From Streptomyces sp. HUAS MG91 (lineage in GTDB: Bacteria; Actinomycetota; Actinomycetes; Streptomycetales; Streptomycetaceae), in the NCBI RefSeq assembly GCF_040529335.1, contig NZ_CP159534.1, positions 7,812,001 to 7,876,000 of the forward strand: a stretch of DNA of 64,000 nucleotides, read 5' to 3'. The position numbers and the translations under genes were made by a program. This document shows, one piece after another, positions 16,415 to 25,538 of this stretch (position 1 is the first letter of the stretch; each line of letters opens with the position of its first letter). Below the pieces are notes generated by a model. It saw nothing but the letters and a program-made list of their open reading frames with translations. It was not told where the DNA came from and made no database searches.

Positions 16415-16447
16415 TTGGATGGTGTCGGGATGGTTCGGGCATCTCAG

Positions 16448-17236
16448 CTAGTCCTTACCCTGAGTTGGGGTAGGCTTACCGTTCTGACCTCTGCCCGGCT
16501 GGCGAGGCACCGTTCTCCCGTTGCGGTCGACATCACCCATCGCGTGAGCGGTCCCCAGAAGATGGGTGATGGCGCGTATGTAGGAAGCGCGCACGTGTTT
16601 CTTGGTCAGCTGCTTGGGTTCCGGAGCGTCGATCAACAGAATTCCCTGCGGTTCGTTTCCCGCGTACACGGGGGCTGCGATAGCCGACCTGTAGGAGTCC
16701 CCGAGACTGATATCCAGATTTCCGTCGGCGTTCAGGGTGTCCTTTACGTAGACGATCTCCTTGCCGTTCATGGCGTTGAGGAGCCGCTCTTCGTCCCGGC
16801 GGTCCAACTGGCTCGGTTCCGTGTCCCGGTTGCAGTAGGCGACCAGCCGCAGCTGCCGCCTGTTGCGCAGGGCGAAGAAGCCCGCCCGCGCCTTGGGGCC
16901 GGCGTGCTGAGCTGCGCAGTCGGTGAGCCGGTTGCGGATCGTCGTCAGCGTGGCCTCGCGATTGTCGGGCTTGGTGACCAGCGTTCCCATCTGGTCAGCG
17001 ACAGCGGAGATGACCGCCTCATTCTTGATCACCGCATTGCGCCGCTCACGCTTCTGACTGAACCAGGAGAGCAGCGGAGCCATGATGGCGAAGAGGGCGC
17101 CGAGGCCGATGAAACACCACCTCACCATCCCTTCCGCGCGGGCGAGTTGACTGCCGCAGAAATATGTCAGGCCCGGTGAGACGATCGGTAACAGGGCGAG
17201 TGCAATCGCCTTCGATACGGCCAACGTCTTTTTCAA
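16448..17236 (-). CDS. membrane-anchored GAF-domain protein
   Basis: 262 residues from a TTG at 17236 behind a GGGGGGG tract (a longer in-frame reading upstream lacks protein character). Two membrane helices (about 9-28 and 38-58) are followed by a short basic coiled region and a GAF-like cytosolic domain (about 75-245) with YRSAIAAPVYAGNEPQGILLIDAPEP. GAF domains bind small ligands or mediate dimerisation. No kinase or cyclase output domain is attached, so it may act by protein contact. It sits beside STAS/anti-sigma/phosphatase genes, which suggests a sensory role in that group; this is inference. The start is uncertain. Confidence 0.7.
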   Translation of the reverse strand: MKKTLAVSKAIALALLPIVSPGLTYFCGSQLARAEGMVRWCFIGLGALFAIMAPLLSWFSQKRERRNAVIKNEAVISAVADQMGTLVTKPDNREATLTTIRNRLTDCAAQHAGPKARAGFFALRNRRQLRLVAYCNRDTEPSQLDRRDEERLLNAMNGKEIVYVKDTLNADGNLDISLGDSYRSAIAAPVYAGNEPQGILLIDAPEPKQLTKKHVRASYIRAITHLLGTAHAMGDVDRNGRTVPRQPGRGQNGKPTPTQGKD

Positions 17237-17501
17237 AGGTGCCCCCCCGCGAGGCGTGTGTCCACCGCCTCGGAACAGTGATCTATTCCCCGTTACCGTC
17301 AAGATGAAGGCAGCAGTATGTCGGAGGGCATGCCGGTGGCATGGTCGCTGCTCCCCTGAATGAGTGAAGTTCGACAGAAGCAGGGGCGCGCGTCCTGGGG
17401 GCGCATGTTCTGTGTGACGCTCCCCGAATTCGCGCATGCGCTCCCTTGAGGAAGATCCACCCGCGTCGGGGTACGGCGCGGATGCCGAGGGGGTGCGAGG
17501 T

Positions 17502-17873
17502 TCAGCTCGTCCGGGCCAGCTCCACGCTGGGGTAGCAGGCGATGACCTGGTCGATGCCGACGAGTTCGACCAGGCGCAGGACCGGTCCGTCCATGTTCGC
17601 CAGCCGCAGCCAGCCGCCCGCCTCCTCGGCCTGGCGGTGCGCGGTGAGCAGGGCGTTGATGCCGGTGGAGTCCATGAACGTCACCGCGCCCAGATCGAGC
17701 ACCCTCCTGGGCGCCCGGCTCGCCGCGTCGGGGCAGGCCAGGGCCGTGGTGAGCACCGCGATGTTCGAGGCGTCGATCTCGCCCTTCGCGGTCACGATCT
17801 CGATGTCCGACGCGGTGCTGTGGCTGACCGACAGCCGCGAGGGCTGCTCCGCGGGGCCGTGCGGGTGTGTCAC
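17502..17873 (-). CDS. STAS-domain anti-sigma factor antagonist (RsbV-like)
   Basis: 123 residues, a single STAS domain. The phosphorylatable serine is in VTFMDSTGINALL, as in SpoIIAA/RsbV proteins. Unphosphorylated antagonists bind an RsbW-type kinase and free its sigma factor; phosphorylation by the kinase inactivates them. The GTG at 17871-17873 follows GAGGAA. It is divergent from an RsbW-like kinase gene and near a GAF-SpoIIE phosphatase, giving antagonist, kinase and phosphatase in one neighbourhood. No sigma factor gene is in the window. Confidence 0.88.
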   Translation of the reverse strand: MTHPHGPAEQPSRLSVSHSTASDIEIVTAKGEIDASNIAVLTTALACPDAASRAPRRVLDLGAVTFMDSTGINALLTAHRQAEEAGGWLRLANMDGPVLRLVELVGIDQVIACYPSVELARTS

Positions 17874-18040
17874 GGTTCCTCAATCTCTCAGGGCTGCGAC
17901 CGACAGCTGCCGAGCACCGAATCTTACGCAGGTGTGCGCCGATCCGGCCGGTGCAAGTACCGTCTGCCGGGTACTCGCAGTTCACCACAGCCGTAGCCGC
18001 AGTCAGAGCCCGGCGTTCGCCGTCTGCCCGAGGGGCCCAC

Positions 18041-18481
18041 ATGCCACCACTCCGCCCCATCCCGACATCGGGGGCCGCCGGGTCGCTCGAGCAGGTGATC
18101 GCTCTCGACGGAGGCAGCGGTTGCATATCCGAGGCCCGCGACGCGGCGCGCCGGTTCCTGTCCGAGGCACGTGACGAACACCGGATGAACGTGCCCGACG
18201 TGACGGTGGAGAACGCCCAATTGGTCGTCAGCGAACTCGTCACCAACCTCATCAAGTACGCTCCCGGGCCCGGACTGCTGCAGTTGCGGATCGACGACAG
18301 CGGCGTGCAGGTCGAAGTGTGGGACAGCGGCCCGGCGCAGCCCCTGGTGCACGGCACGGATCCGCATCGGGTCGGCCAGCACGGTCTGGAGATCGTCACC
18401 CTCCTCACGGAGAGCCTCACCGTCCACTCCACCACCGTCGGAAAACGGATCGTCGCCACGCTCGCCCTGCCCGACGCCTGA
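18041..18481 (+). CDS. RsbW-like ATP-binding anti-sigma factor / serine kinase
   Basis: 146 residues of the HATPase_c_2 family. The N box is ENAQLVVSELVTNLIKYA, with later VEVWDSGPA and a G-rich lid (RVGQHGLEIV). These bind ATP and phosphorylate STAS antagonists or hold a sigma factor. The ATG at 18041 follows GAGGGG; a longer in-frame reading overlaps the divergent STAS gene and is rejected. It probably partners with the STAS protein next door. Streptomyces has many such orphan kinases, so the actual partner may be elsewhere. Confidence 0.85.
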   Translation: MPPLRPIPTSGAAGSLEQVIALDGGSGCISEARDAARRFLSEARDEHRMNVPDVTVENAQLVVSELVTNLIKYAPGPGLLQLRIDDSGVQVEVWDSGPAQPLVHGTDPHRVGQHGLEIVTLLTESLTVHSTTVGKRIVATLALPDA

Positions 18482-18696
18482 GATTCTGTCCGCCGACGAC
18501 CCCGCGCTCGCACAGGCGGCGGGAGACTTCGTACACCGGGCTCCTCGGCGGTTCACCGGGCAGGCGCGGGGGAGTCCTGTCGTACGCCGATACGTCATGG
18601 GCGAAGCCGATCGCGGGGCGGCCGACGTGGGATTATTGTTGCCCCGCATCAACAGTTCGAGATCGTGAGCGAGTGAGTCACCGGGGGGAGGCCGTG

Positions 18697-20553
18697 GTGG
18701 ATCCGGGGGTGGACGAGACGCAGGCGGAGCCGGAGGAGGTCACCCGTCCCGAGCGGCTGGAAGCGGTACGCGAGACCGGACTGTCGGCCGCGGCGGACGC
18801 GGGCATGGACCGGTTCGCCCGCCTGGTGACCGAACTGCTGGGCGTGCCCGTGGCGTTGGTGTCGATGGTGACGGACCACGGGCAGCTCCTCCCCGGCATG
18901 GCCGGCCTCGGAGAACCGTGGGCCACGGCTCGCCGTACCCCGCTCTCCCACGCGATGTGCCGCCACGTGGTGTCCGACGCACAGCCCTTCGTCGTCGCCG
19001 ACACCCGCCTCGATCCCCGTACCGAGGACAGCCCGGCCATCGAGGACCTGGGCGTGAACGCGTACGCCGGAATGCCACTGACGGACACCGAAGGAGAGGT
19101 GCTGGGAGCGCTCTGCGCGATCGACACCCGGCCCCGGCAGTGGACACCGCACGAGCTCCAGGCACTGGAGGACCTCGCCGCGGCCTGCTCGGCGGAGCTG
19201 CGGCTGCGGGTGGTCTCCCGGCAGCGCGAAGCCGCCCGTGCCCAGGCCGGAGAGCTGACGGGCAGGCTGCGCACCGCACTTGAGCGCTCCCAGCTGCTGC
19301 TGCGCGCCGCCGACGCGCTCGCCGGCACCACCGGGCTCGCCGAGGTGCGCCAGCAGATGCGCGACCTGGTCACCAGCGATCTGAAGCCCGTGTACGTGGG
19401 ACTGGTCGTGGTCGACGGCGAGGACAGACTGCGCCGCCTGGTCGACGCCACCGGCAGCGCGCCGATGGAGGAGGAGTTCGAGACCTATCGGCTCGACGCC
19501 GCCTGGCCGACCGCCCGCGCGGCCCGCGAGAACCGCACGATCACCGTCCACAGCATTCAGGAACTCGCGCGCGAGTACGACGCGGACGCCGTCGCGGCCT
19601 TCTTGAGCCTGGGCCTGAGCAGTGCGGTGTGCGTCCCGCTGCCGGGCACGGTCATCCCACTGGGCACTCTCGTGCTCGGCTGGGACCACCGCCACGAGAT
19701 CGACATCCTGGAACAGGCCATGCTCGCCTCACTGGCCGGCTACACCGCCCGCGCGGTCGAACGGGCCCTGTTCGTCGACAGCCGGATCGACACGGCACGG
19801 CAGATGCAGGAGGCGCTGCTCACGGACCTGCCCGCTGTCGACGGGCTGGAGCTCGCCGCCCTCTACCGCCCGGCGAACGACGGCGAACTGGTGGGCGGCG
19901 ACTGGTACGACGCCTATGTGCTGCCCTCCGCGGCACAAGGCGGTGAGAACTCGCCCGTGCCCGTGACCGTAGCGGTGTCGGTCGGTGACATCACCGGCCA
20001 CGACCTCAACGCCACCACCTTGATGGGACAGGCCCGCAGCATGCTGCGCCAGGCCGACCTGGACCACCCCGGCCAGGGGCCCGCCCGCTCCGTGACCGCC
20101 TTCGAGCACGCCAACCGCCATCTCGACATCGGCGCGAGCGGCACCCTGGTCCACGCCCACCTGCGCTCGTGCTCCGGCCCCGAATCGGGCACCTGGGAAC
20201 TGACGTTCACCAACGCCGGACACCCGCCGCCGCTCCTCGTCGCCCCCGACGGAACCGTGCGCCGCCTGCGCGAACACGGACAGCTCGTCTTCCCCGGACT
20301 GTCCGGCGCGAGCCCCCGCAAGGATCACCGGGTGCGTCTGGTCCCGGGCAGTCTTCTGCTCCTGTACACGGACGGCCTCGTCGAGGAACAACGCACCGAC
20401 ATCGACACAACCGTGGACAAGGCAGGCCGCTTCCTCGCCGCCCACCGCCACGACGCTCTTCCCGCCCTGCTCGACCGTCTCACCGACCACGTCGCCGGGC
20501 CCGACGCGCACGACGACATCGCGCTGCTCGCCCTGCGCGTCCCCGGAGACTGA
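18697..20553 (+). CDS. GAF-GAF-SpoIIE (PP2C) serine phosphatase
   Basis: 618 residues. An N-terminal GAF domain (about 25-165; LLGVPVALVSMVTDHGQLLPG) is followed by a coiled linker, a second GAF-like domain (about 200-380) and a C-terminal SpoIIE/PP2C phosphatase (about 395-615). The phosphatase metal site is VGGDWYDAYVL, then VSVGDITGHD, TFTNAGHPPPLL and LLYTDGLVEE. It should dephosphorylate a STAS antagonist and so activate a sigma factor when the GAF domains sense a signal. The GTG at 18697 is chosen because GGGAGG lies 5 nt upstream; GTG 18694 is too close. Confidence 0.88.
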   Translation: MDPGVDETQAEPEEVTRPERLEAVRETGLSAAADAGMDRFARLVTELLGVPVALVSMVTDHGQLLPGMAGLGEPWATARRTPLSHAMCRHVVSDAQPFVVADTRLDPRTEDSPAIEDLGVNAYAGMPLTDTEGEVLGALCAIDTRPRQWTPHELQALEDLAAACSAELRLRVVSRQREAARAQAGELTGRLRTALERSQLLLRAADALAGTTGLAEVRQQMRDLVTSDLKPVYVGLVVVDGEDRLRRLVDATGSAPMEEEFETYRLDAAWPTARAARENRTITVHSIQELAREYDADAVAAFLSLGLSSAVCVPLPGTVIPLGTLVLGWDHRHEIDILEQAMLASLAGYTARAVERALFVDSRIDTARQMQEALLTDLPAVDGLELAALYRPANDGELVGGDWYDAYVLPSAAQGGENSPVPVTVAVSVGDITGHDLNATTLMGQARSMLRQADLDHPGQGPARSVTAFEHANRHLDIGASGTLVHAHLRSCSGPESGTWELTFTNAGHPPPLLVAPDGTVRRLREHGQLVFPGLSGASPRKDHRVRLVPGSLLLLYTDGLVEEQRTDIDTTVDKAGRFLAAHRHDALPALLDRLTDHVAGPDAHDDIALLALRVPGD

Positions 20554-20569
20554 GCTGCCGGCGGATGCG

Positions 20570-21529
20570 TCACGTGCCGTTCGACGCTCCGGCGGGCAGC
20601 GGGGTGACGGCCAGGAAGGTGCCCCGCAGGCTGCCGAGGAACAGTCGGCCGTCGGCAGAGTAGGCGCTGGTGACCATACGGAATCCGCGCGCGGGGAACC
20701 GTACGTCGTGGATCCGTCGCCCCGAGAAGTCGAGGGCGAGCGCGCGGACGCTCGGGCGGGGGTCCGGCAGCAGCTTGGGCGGGAGTGCCGCGGCGCGTCG
20801 GCGTACGACGGCGGGGGCGCGGTGCACCGCTTCGAGGAGAACGTCCGGCGGTCCGGCGACGGCGACCCAGATCAGTCCGTCGGCCGTCACGGTGAGGTTG
20901 TCCGGGTAGCCGGGCAGAGCGTCGGTCAGCACGTCGTGCCGCCCGGCTCGGGCGCCGGACAGCCACACGCGGTGCAGGCGGCGCGTTCCGGTCTCGGCGA
21001 CCACGACGTGCGATCCGTCGGGGGAGAGCGCCACGCCGTTGGCGAACCGCAGTCCGTCGAGGAGCACGTCGGCCGTGCCGTCGGGGGACAGCCGGATCAG
21101 CCGGCCGGACCCGATGTGTTCCAGCAGGTCCCGCTTCCATTCGGCGAGCCCGTACCGGCTGCTGGCATCGGTCACGTACAGCACGCCGTCGCGGTCCTGC
21201 GCGACATTGCTGCACACGCCCAGCGGTCTGCCCTGGACCGTGGTGAGGAGGGGCGTCGCCTTGCCCGACGCGAGGTCGACGCGCAGGAGCCCTTTTTCGG
21301 CGTCGCACACGAGTAGGTCCCCGTCGCGGCCGAGGAGAAGTCCGAGGGGCCGCCCGCCGGTGTCCGCCACCGTGTGCACCCGGCCGGTGTCGGGGTCGAC
21401 CCCGAGGATCCGCCCGTCGGCGACACCGGTCAGTAGGCCACCGGTTCCGTCACCGGTGACGTGCTCCGGCCCTTCTCCACCCAGGGGCACCAACCGCAGC
21501 CCGCTCTGGCGGTCCTCACCGGTAGCCAT
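20570..21529 (-). CDS. SMP-30/gluconolactonase-strictosidine synthase-like beta-propeller protein
   Basis: 319 residues. Repeats such as [39 protein letters not shown] and [23 protein letters not shown] build a six-bladed propeller of the SMP-30 / adipocyte plasma membrane-associated (strictosidine synthase-like) type. Members are calcium-dependent lactonases or esterases. No signal peptide is visible. The ATG at 21527-21529 is preferred to a longer reading that has no protein character; its ribosome binding site is weak. It converges with the phosphatase gene. Substrate unknown. Confidence 0.8.
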   Translation of the reverse strand: MATGEDRQSGLRLVPLGGEGPEHVTGDGTGGLLTGVADGRILGVDPDTGRVHTVADTGGRPLGLLLGRDGDLLVCDAEKGLLRVDLASGKATPLLTTVQGRPLGVCSNVAQDRDGVLYVTDASSRYGLAEWKRDLLEHIGSGRLIRLSPDGTADVLLDGLRFANGVALSPDGSHVVVAETGTRRLHRVWLSGARAGRHDVLTDALPGYPDNLTVTADGLIWVAVAGPPDVLLEAVHRAPAVVRRRAAALPPKLLPDPRPSVRALALDFSGRRIHDVRFPARGFRMVTSAYSADGRLFLGSLRGTFLAVTPLPAGASNGT

Positions 21530-21534
21530 CGGCG

Positions 21535-21705
21535 TCACGGCTTCCGGCGCGTACGGACACGGCGGGCGAGGGCCATCACTTCGTCGTAGGGGAGCACACC
21601 GCACGATCCCACACCGGCGGCGACCGTCGCCAGACAGCGGGCCGCGCACGGGGATTGGCCGCGCCGCCTCCCTGCGGGTACCTCAACTGGGCCCGGTCGG
21701 GCCGG
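21535..21705 (-). other. short open frame with protein-like composition, possible gene remnant
   Basis: In the frame ending at TGA 21535-21537 the minus strand reads about 57 codons without a stop. It ends [19 protein letters not shown] followed by a basic tail ([16 protein letters not shown]). Two cysteines and the alternating pattern look more like a C-terminus than noise, but no start codon with a ribosome binding site is present. It could be the tail of a lost gene. I do not recognise it. Confidence 0.25.
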
Positions 21706-21734
21706 TCATGCCGAACTTTGAGCGAACGCCCGTA

Positions 21735-21751
21735 TTGCACATATATTGCAA
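21735..21751. promoter_or_regulatory. AT-rich inverted repeat upstream of tsaD
   Basis: TTGCA-N7-TGCAA (TTGCACATATATTGCAA) is the most AT-rich spot in the region and lies 30 bp before the tsaD start. It could be the promoter core with an operator. TATATT inside it could be a -10 element. Confidence 0.45.
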
Positions 21752-21780
21752 CTGCTGAAATCATGCAGAAGGAGATCGTA

Positions 21781-22860
21781 GTGAGCGGACCGGTGGTGCT
21801 GGGGATCGAGTCGTCGTGCGACGAGACCGGTGCGGGCATCGTGCAGGACGGAAAACTGCTGGCCCACGTGGTGGCGTCGAGCATGGACGAGCACGCGCGC
21901 TTCGGCGGCGTGGTCCCCGAGATCGCCTCGCGGGCTCACCTCCAGGCGTTCACGCCGGTCGTGCGACAGGCAATGACCGAGGCCGGGCTGCGGCTCGGGC
22001 AGATCGACGCGGTCGCCGTCACCACCGGCCCCGGACTGTCGGGCGCCCTACAGGTCGGCCTGGCCGGAGCGAAGTCCCTCGCGTACGCGGCGGGAGTCCC
22101 GCTGTACGGGGTGCACCACCTGGCCGGACACGTCGCCGCCGACACCCTGGAACACGGCCCGCTGCCCCGGCCGTGCGTCGTGCTCATCGTCTCCGGCGGC
22201 CACACCTCTCTGCTCCTGGTCCGGGATCTGGTGCGTGAGCCGATCCTGCACCTGGGCGACACCCTCGACGACGCGGCCGGCGAATGCTTCGACAAGGTCG
22301 CCCGCATCCTGGGCCTGCCCTACCCGGGCGGTCCCGCCATCGACCGTGCCGCGAGGGCGGGGGACCCGGACGCGGTCGCGTTCCCGCGCCCGCTGACCAA
22401 GTCCGGCGACGATCCGTACGCGTTCTCCTTCTCGGGACTCAAGACGGCCGCCGCCCGCTGGGTGGAACAGCACCGTCAGCGGGGCACGGAACCGCCGGTC
22501 GCCGACGGCGCGGCCGCGCTCCAGGAGGCCGTCGCCGACGTCCTCACCCGCAAAGCCCTTCGCGCCTGCCGCGACCACGACGTCCAGACGCTGATCGTGG
22601 TCGGGGGAGTGGCCGCCAACTCGCGCGTGCGCGCCCTGGCCGAACAACGCTGCCGGGCTGCGGGCATCGAGCTGCGCGTACCGCCGATGACCCTGTGCAC
22701 CGACAACGGCGCCATGATCGCCGCGGTCGGGGACCTGCTGGTCCGCTCCGGCGCCGAACCGGCCCCACTCGATGTCTCCATCGACCCGTCCGCCCCGCTG
22801 GAGTACGCCGCCCTGACACCGTCGGCCGTGCCCGTGGCCCGGGCGGCCTGGGCCGTCTAA
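21781..22860 (+). CDS. tsaD: tRNA N6-threonylcarbamoyladenosine transferase TsaD-like protein
   Basis: 359 residues of the Kae1/TsaD family. It transfers threonylcarbamoyl to A37 of ANN-decoding tRNAs. The start [13 protein letters not shown] is diagnostic. The metal-binding His113/His117 (HHLAGH), the nucleotide loop [10 protein letters not shown] and [12 protein letters not shown] are present, as is CTDNGAMIA near the end. The GTG at 21781 sits 7 nt after AAGGAG; an in-frame ATG at 21763 lacks one. It stands alone: tsaB, tsaE, rimI and groES, the usual neighbours of Streptomyces tsaD, are absent, so this may be a second copy. Confidence 0.88.
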   Translation: MSGPVVLGIESSCDETGAGIVQDGKLLAHVVASSMDEHARFGGVVPEIASRAHLQAFTPVVRQAMTEAGLRLGQIDAVAVTTGPGLSGALQVGLAGAKSLAYAAGVPLYGVHHLAGHVAADTLEHGPLPRPCVVLIVSGGHTSLLLVRDLVREPILHLGDTLDDAAGECFDKVARILGLPYPGGPAIDRAARAGDPDAVAFPRPLTKSGDDPYAFSFSGLKTAAARWVEQHRQRGTEPPVADGAAALQEAVADVLTRKALRACRDHDVQTLIVVGGVAANSRVRALAEQRCRAAGIELRVPPMTLCTDNGAMIAAVGDLLVRSGAEPAPLDVSIDPSAPLEYAALTPSAVPVARAAWAV

Positions 22861-22918
22861 AGGTCGTCCCGCGACTATGGTCCTGCCCCTCGACGATAGG
22901 TCGCTCCGTACTCCCGGT

Positions 22919-23302
22919 TCAGCCGAAGATGAGCTCAACGTTCTTCTCCACGCAAGACCGAAGGACGGTGACCAACTGGCCGGTGTCTTCGATACGCCGA
23001 CGTAGGACAGGGTCTCCGTCGTCCGGCAGACGGTGATCGAGAATTGCTTCCAATCGGGGCAGCATGGCCGCGCATTGAGCGGGAGTGAGGTCGGGGCCAT
23101 CGTCGTCTGGATGGTTGAGCAGCGGCTCCAGCGTGGTGGAGACGCTGGCCCACTGGCGGTCTCCGCCGAAACCGTCCATCTCGGCCAGCACGAACCCCTC
23201 GGTCTGGGCCAACCATCTCCGGAACATGCTGAAGCCGGTGTAGGACCACGAGACATCAGGGCTCGCCACGTCGTCGTCACCTGGGAAGAGCATCAGTCCC
23301 AT
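22919..23302 (-). CDS. uncharacterised acidic protein
   Basis: 127 residues from the ATG 23300-23302, preceded by GGAAG at a good distance. The sequence starts MGLMLFPGDDDVASPDVSWSYTG, then an aromatic region (FSMFRRWLAQTEGFVLAEMDGFGG) and acidic helices (LNHPDDDGPDLTPAQCAAMLPRLEAIL). No signal, membrane segment or known motif is seen. The pattern resembles small, soluble immunity-like or DUF proteins scattered in Streptomyces accessory regions, but I cannot name a family. It lies next to a Tn3 transposase remnant. Confidence 0.6.
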   Translation of the reverse strand: MGLMLFPGDDDVASPDVSWSYTGFSMFRRWLAQTEGFVLAEMDGFGGDRQWASVSTTLEPLLNHPDDDGPDLTPAQCAAMLPRLEAILDHRLPDDGDPVLRRRIEDTGQLVTVLRSCVEKNVELIFG

Positions 23303-23401
23303 CCCGACTTCCTTCCTTGCTGGGCGCCCAGGATCGCTGGGGGGGGCAGGCTGTCGGCAATTGAAATGATCCCCGAGTGGACTTCGACGCCGCCCCGGAG
23401 G

Positions 23402-23545
23402 GCGAGGAAGGTGCAGGCCAACCTCCAGGAAGGCCGCCACGAGCTCGCCCGGGAGATCTTCCACGGGTGGGCGGGGCAGCTCTACCAGCGCTACCAGGAC
23501 GGCATGGAGGACCGGATCGGGGCGCTCGGCCGGAACCGGTCGTGC
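23402..23545 (+). pseudogene. Tn3-family transposase remnant (C-terminal fragment)
   Basis: About 45 codons in one frame read ARKVQANLQEGRHELARE then IFHGWAGQLYQRYQDGMEDRIGALG. This matches the conserved C-terminal region of Tn4556/Tn3-type transposases (pattern GE-RH-LAR--FHG--GELR-RYREG-EDQ-GALG). The reading degenerates on both sides, and no terminal repeats or resolvase are visible nearby. It is a fossil of a transposon between two minus-strand genes. Confidence 0.6.
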
Positions 23546-23596
23546 GGCTTGGGCCTCGGGGCAAACCGGCCACGGGGGGGCAGTGGTGGACTTTGC

Positions 23597-24187
23597 TCAG
23601 CTACAGGGTCCCGGGCTCCGGCTGCCCGTGGCGGTGTCATCGGTGCCGGTCTCGGTCGGCGGCGCTTCGACGGGGAAGAGGATCGGGCTGATCAAGTACT
23701 GCGTGCGGTCGGGTGATGGCTCGTTGGCCAGGCGGGGGGCGATCGCCTCCCGCATCCCGTCGATCATCCCGCGCAGTTCCCCGGGGCTGAGCCAGACGGC
23801 ATGCTGTCGGTAGCCGACCAGGTCGGCTACCGGGTCGGCCGTGTCGCGGTCGAGATATGCGGTGAACTCGGCAGCCAGAACCGCCAGAGCGGCGGCGAAT
23901 GCGCTGCGATGGTCGTCGAGCGAGAGCGAATTGACCGTGTCCGTACTGATCCCCGCGCGGTCGCGGCGCAGCCGGTAGCGGCGCTCGACGGCGCCGCGCA
24001 CGCGTCGTTCCATGGCGACTTCCAGGACCCCACCCGCTGCGAGCAGGTCGACGTGCCGGTAGATCGTGGCCTTCGAGACGTCCCGAATGCGGTCGCACAG
24101 CTCGGCGGTGGTCAGCTCCCTGCCACCGCACATCGCATGAACCACTCGCAACCGCACCGGGTGAGCCAAGAGTTCGAAAGCGTCCAT
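23597..24187 (-). CDS. ArsR/HTH_20-type transcriptional regulator
   Basis: 196 residues. The N-terminal winged helix starts at once: MDAFELLAHPVRLRVVHAM, then TAELCDRIRDVSKATIYRHVDLL. A long helical C-terminal domain follows (AFAAALAVLAAEFTAYLDRD; a region with YRQHAVWLSPGELRGMIDGM). The arrangement is usual for HTH_20 regulators in actinomycetes. The ATG at 24185-24187 opens the conserved domain. It is divergent from an alpha/beta hydrolase gene 58 bp away, its probable target. No metal-binding cysteines are seen. Confidence 0.8.
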   Translation of the reverse strand: MDAFELLAHPVRLRVVHAMCGGRELTTAELCDRIRDVSKATIYRHVDLLAAGGVLEVAMERRVRGAVERRYRLRRDRAGISTDTVNSLSLDDHRSAFAAALAVLAAEFTAYLDRDTADPVADLVGYRQHAVWLSPGELRGMIDGMREAIAPRLANEPSPDRTQYLISPILFPVEAPPTETGTDDTATGSRSPGPCS

Positions 24188-24245
24188 CCCGCAATGATCT
24201 CACGCCATGCTACCGTTCGCATCATTTGAGAAAGGTTGTGATGGG

Positions 24246-25232
24246 ATGTCTGACGGCGCTGCGACAGAGTCCATGACCGGCTCAGAACTCGCTTGGATGC
24301 CACCGCCCTATGCCGAGTCCGGCCGCTTCAGCGAGTACGAGGTCACCGTCGGCACCGGCCCGTTCGCGGTGTCAGGCACGGTGAGCGTCCCCCGCGGGCA
24401 GGCTCCCGGCCCCGGCGTGGTGCTGCTCGCCGGTGGTGGACCGTTCGACCGCGACGAGACCAGCGGGCCGAACAAGCCGCTCAAGGACCTGGCTTGGGGG
24501 CTCGCCAGCCGCGGGACGACAGTGCTGCGCTTCGACAAGGCCACCTACGCCCACCGCGATGTGGCCGCGGCACCGGACCTGACGATGACGCAGGAATACG
24601 TGCCGCATGCCGTCGACGCGGTCGACCTGCTCCGTAGCCACCGCTCGGTGGATCCCGAGCGGATCTTCGTCCTCGGCCACAGCATGGGCGGCAAGGTCGC
24701 CCCCGCCGTCGCCGTCGCCGCACCCACGGTGGCGGGCCTCGTGATCATGGCCGGTGACACGCAGCCGATGCACCACGCCGCTGTCCGCGTCGTCAGCTAC
24801 CTCGCCTCGGTGCTTCCCGACCAGGTCCCACCCGCGGTCATCGAGACCTTCCAGCGGCAGGCCGCCCTGGTCGACAGCGCGGAACTCACGCTCTCGACCC
24901 CCGCAGCAGATCTGCCGTTCGGCCTGTCCGCGTCGTACTGGCTAGAACTGCGTGACTACGACCCTGTCGCGATCGCGGCCGGACTCAGCAAGCCGATGCT
25001 CATCCTCCAAGGAGGACGCGACTACCAGGTCACCGTCGCGGACGACCTCGTGCGATGGCGGACGGGCCTGGCCGGCCGCCCGGAAGCCGACATCCGTGTC
25101 TACGAAGCCGACAACCACCTGTTCTTTCCCGGCGCAGGACCATCAACCCCCGCCGAATACGGAACTCCACAGCATGTCGACCCCGTCGTCATTGCCGACA
25201 TCGCCCATTGGCTGAGTCACGGCCAGGGATAG
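24246..25232 (+). CDS. alpha/beta hydrolase (dienelactone hydrolase / acyl-peptidase-like)
   Basis: 328 residues. The catalytic triad is visible: the nucleophile elbow GHSMGGKVAP, the acid in QGGRDYQV and the histidine in ADNHLFFPG. An N-terminal beta domain precedes the fold (FSEYEVTVGTGPFAVSGTVSVPRG), then the oxyanion region LLAGGGPFDRDETSG. This layout fits the large family related to yeast-type esterases and S9-like serine hydrolases without a signal peptide. The ATG at 24246 is preceded by GAGAAAGG. Divergent from an ArsR-like regulator. Substrate unknown. Confidence 0.85.
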   Translation: MSDGAATESMTGSELAWMPPPYAESGRFSEYEVTVGTGPFAVSGTVSVPRGQAPGPGVVLLAGGGPFDRDETSGPNKPLKDLAWGLASRGTTVLRFDKATYAHRDVAAAPDLTMTQEYVPHAVDAVDLLRSHRSVDPERIFVLGHSMGGKVAPAVAVAAPTVAGLVIMAGDTQPMHHAAVRVVSYLASVLPDQVPPAVIETFQRQAALVDSAELTLSTPAADLPFGLSASYWLELRDYDPVAIAAGLSKPMLILQGGRDYQVTVADDLVRWRTGLAGRPEADIRVYEADNHLFFPGAGPSTPAEYGTPQHVDPVVIADIAHWLSHGQG

Positions 25233-25538
25233 AGCTTCCGCGGCGCCTGTCAACCAGCGGTCGGCAGTCTCCTGGCGGGGGCACCAGCACACTGCTGACC
25301 CCACGCACCGAGAGATGCGCCCCGCTCGCCCTCGCGACAGCGCCGACAGGCCGGGTATCGCCGAACCCAACGCCTGCCGTCGCCGGACGCGAGCAAACTC
25401 GTGACCTCGGCGATCGCCTCTGCGGAGGGTGGAAGAGCGCCGGACGTCCGGCCTGACCCACCTCGACGCTGGGCGGGCGCGGGGTACGCGCGACGGGGGT
25501 GGCGGTGTCAAGTGGCGCCAACCCTGGCTTCAGGCGCG
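25233..25538. other. non-coding gap, no recognisable feature
   Basis: About 306 bp between convergent genes. Open frames occur on both strands but have arginine/serine-rich shadow character and no ribosome binding site. I see no repeat, RNA gene or convincing terminator in it. Confidence 0.5.

Noticed and set aside
16455..16480. iron-box-like sequence TTGGGGTAGGCTTACC near the end of the GAF gene
   Set aside because: Only about 13 of 19 consensus positions match, it lies inside a coding region and no gene starts next to it.
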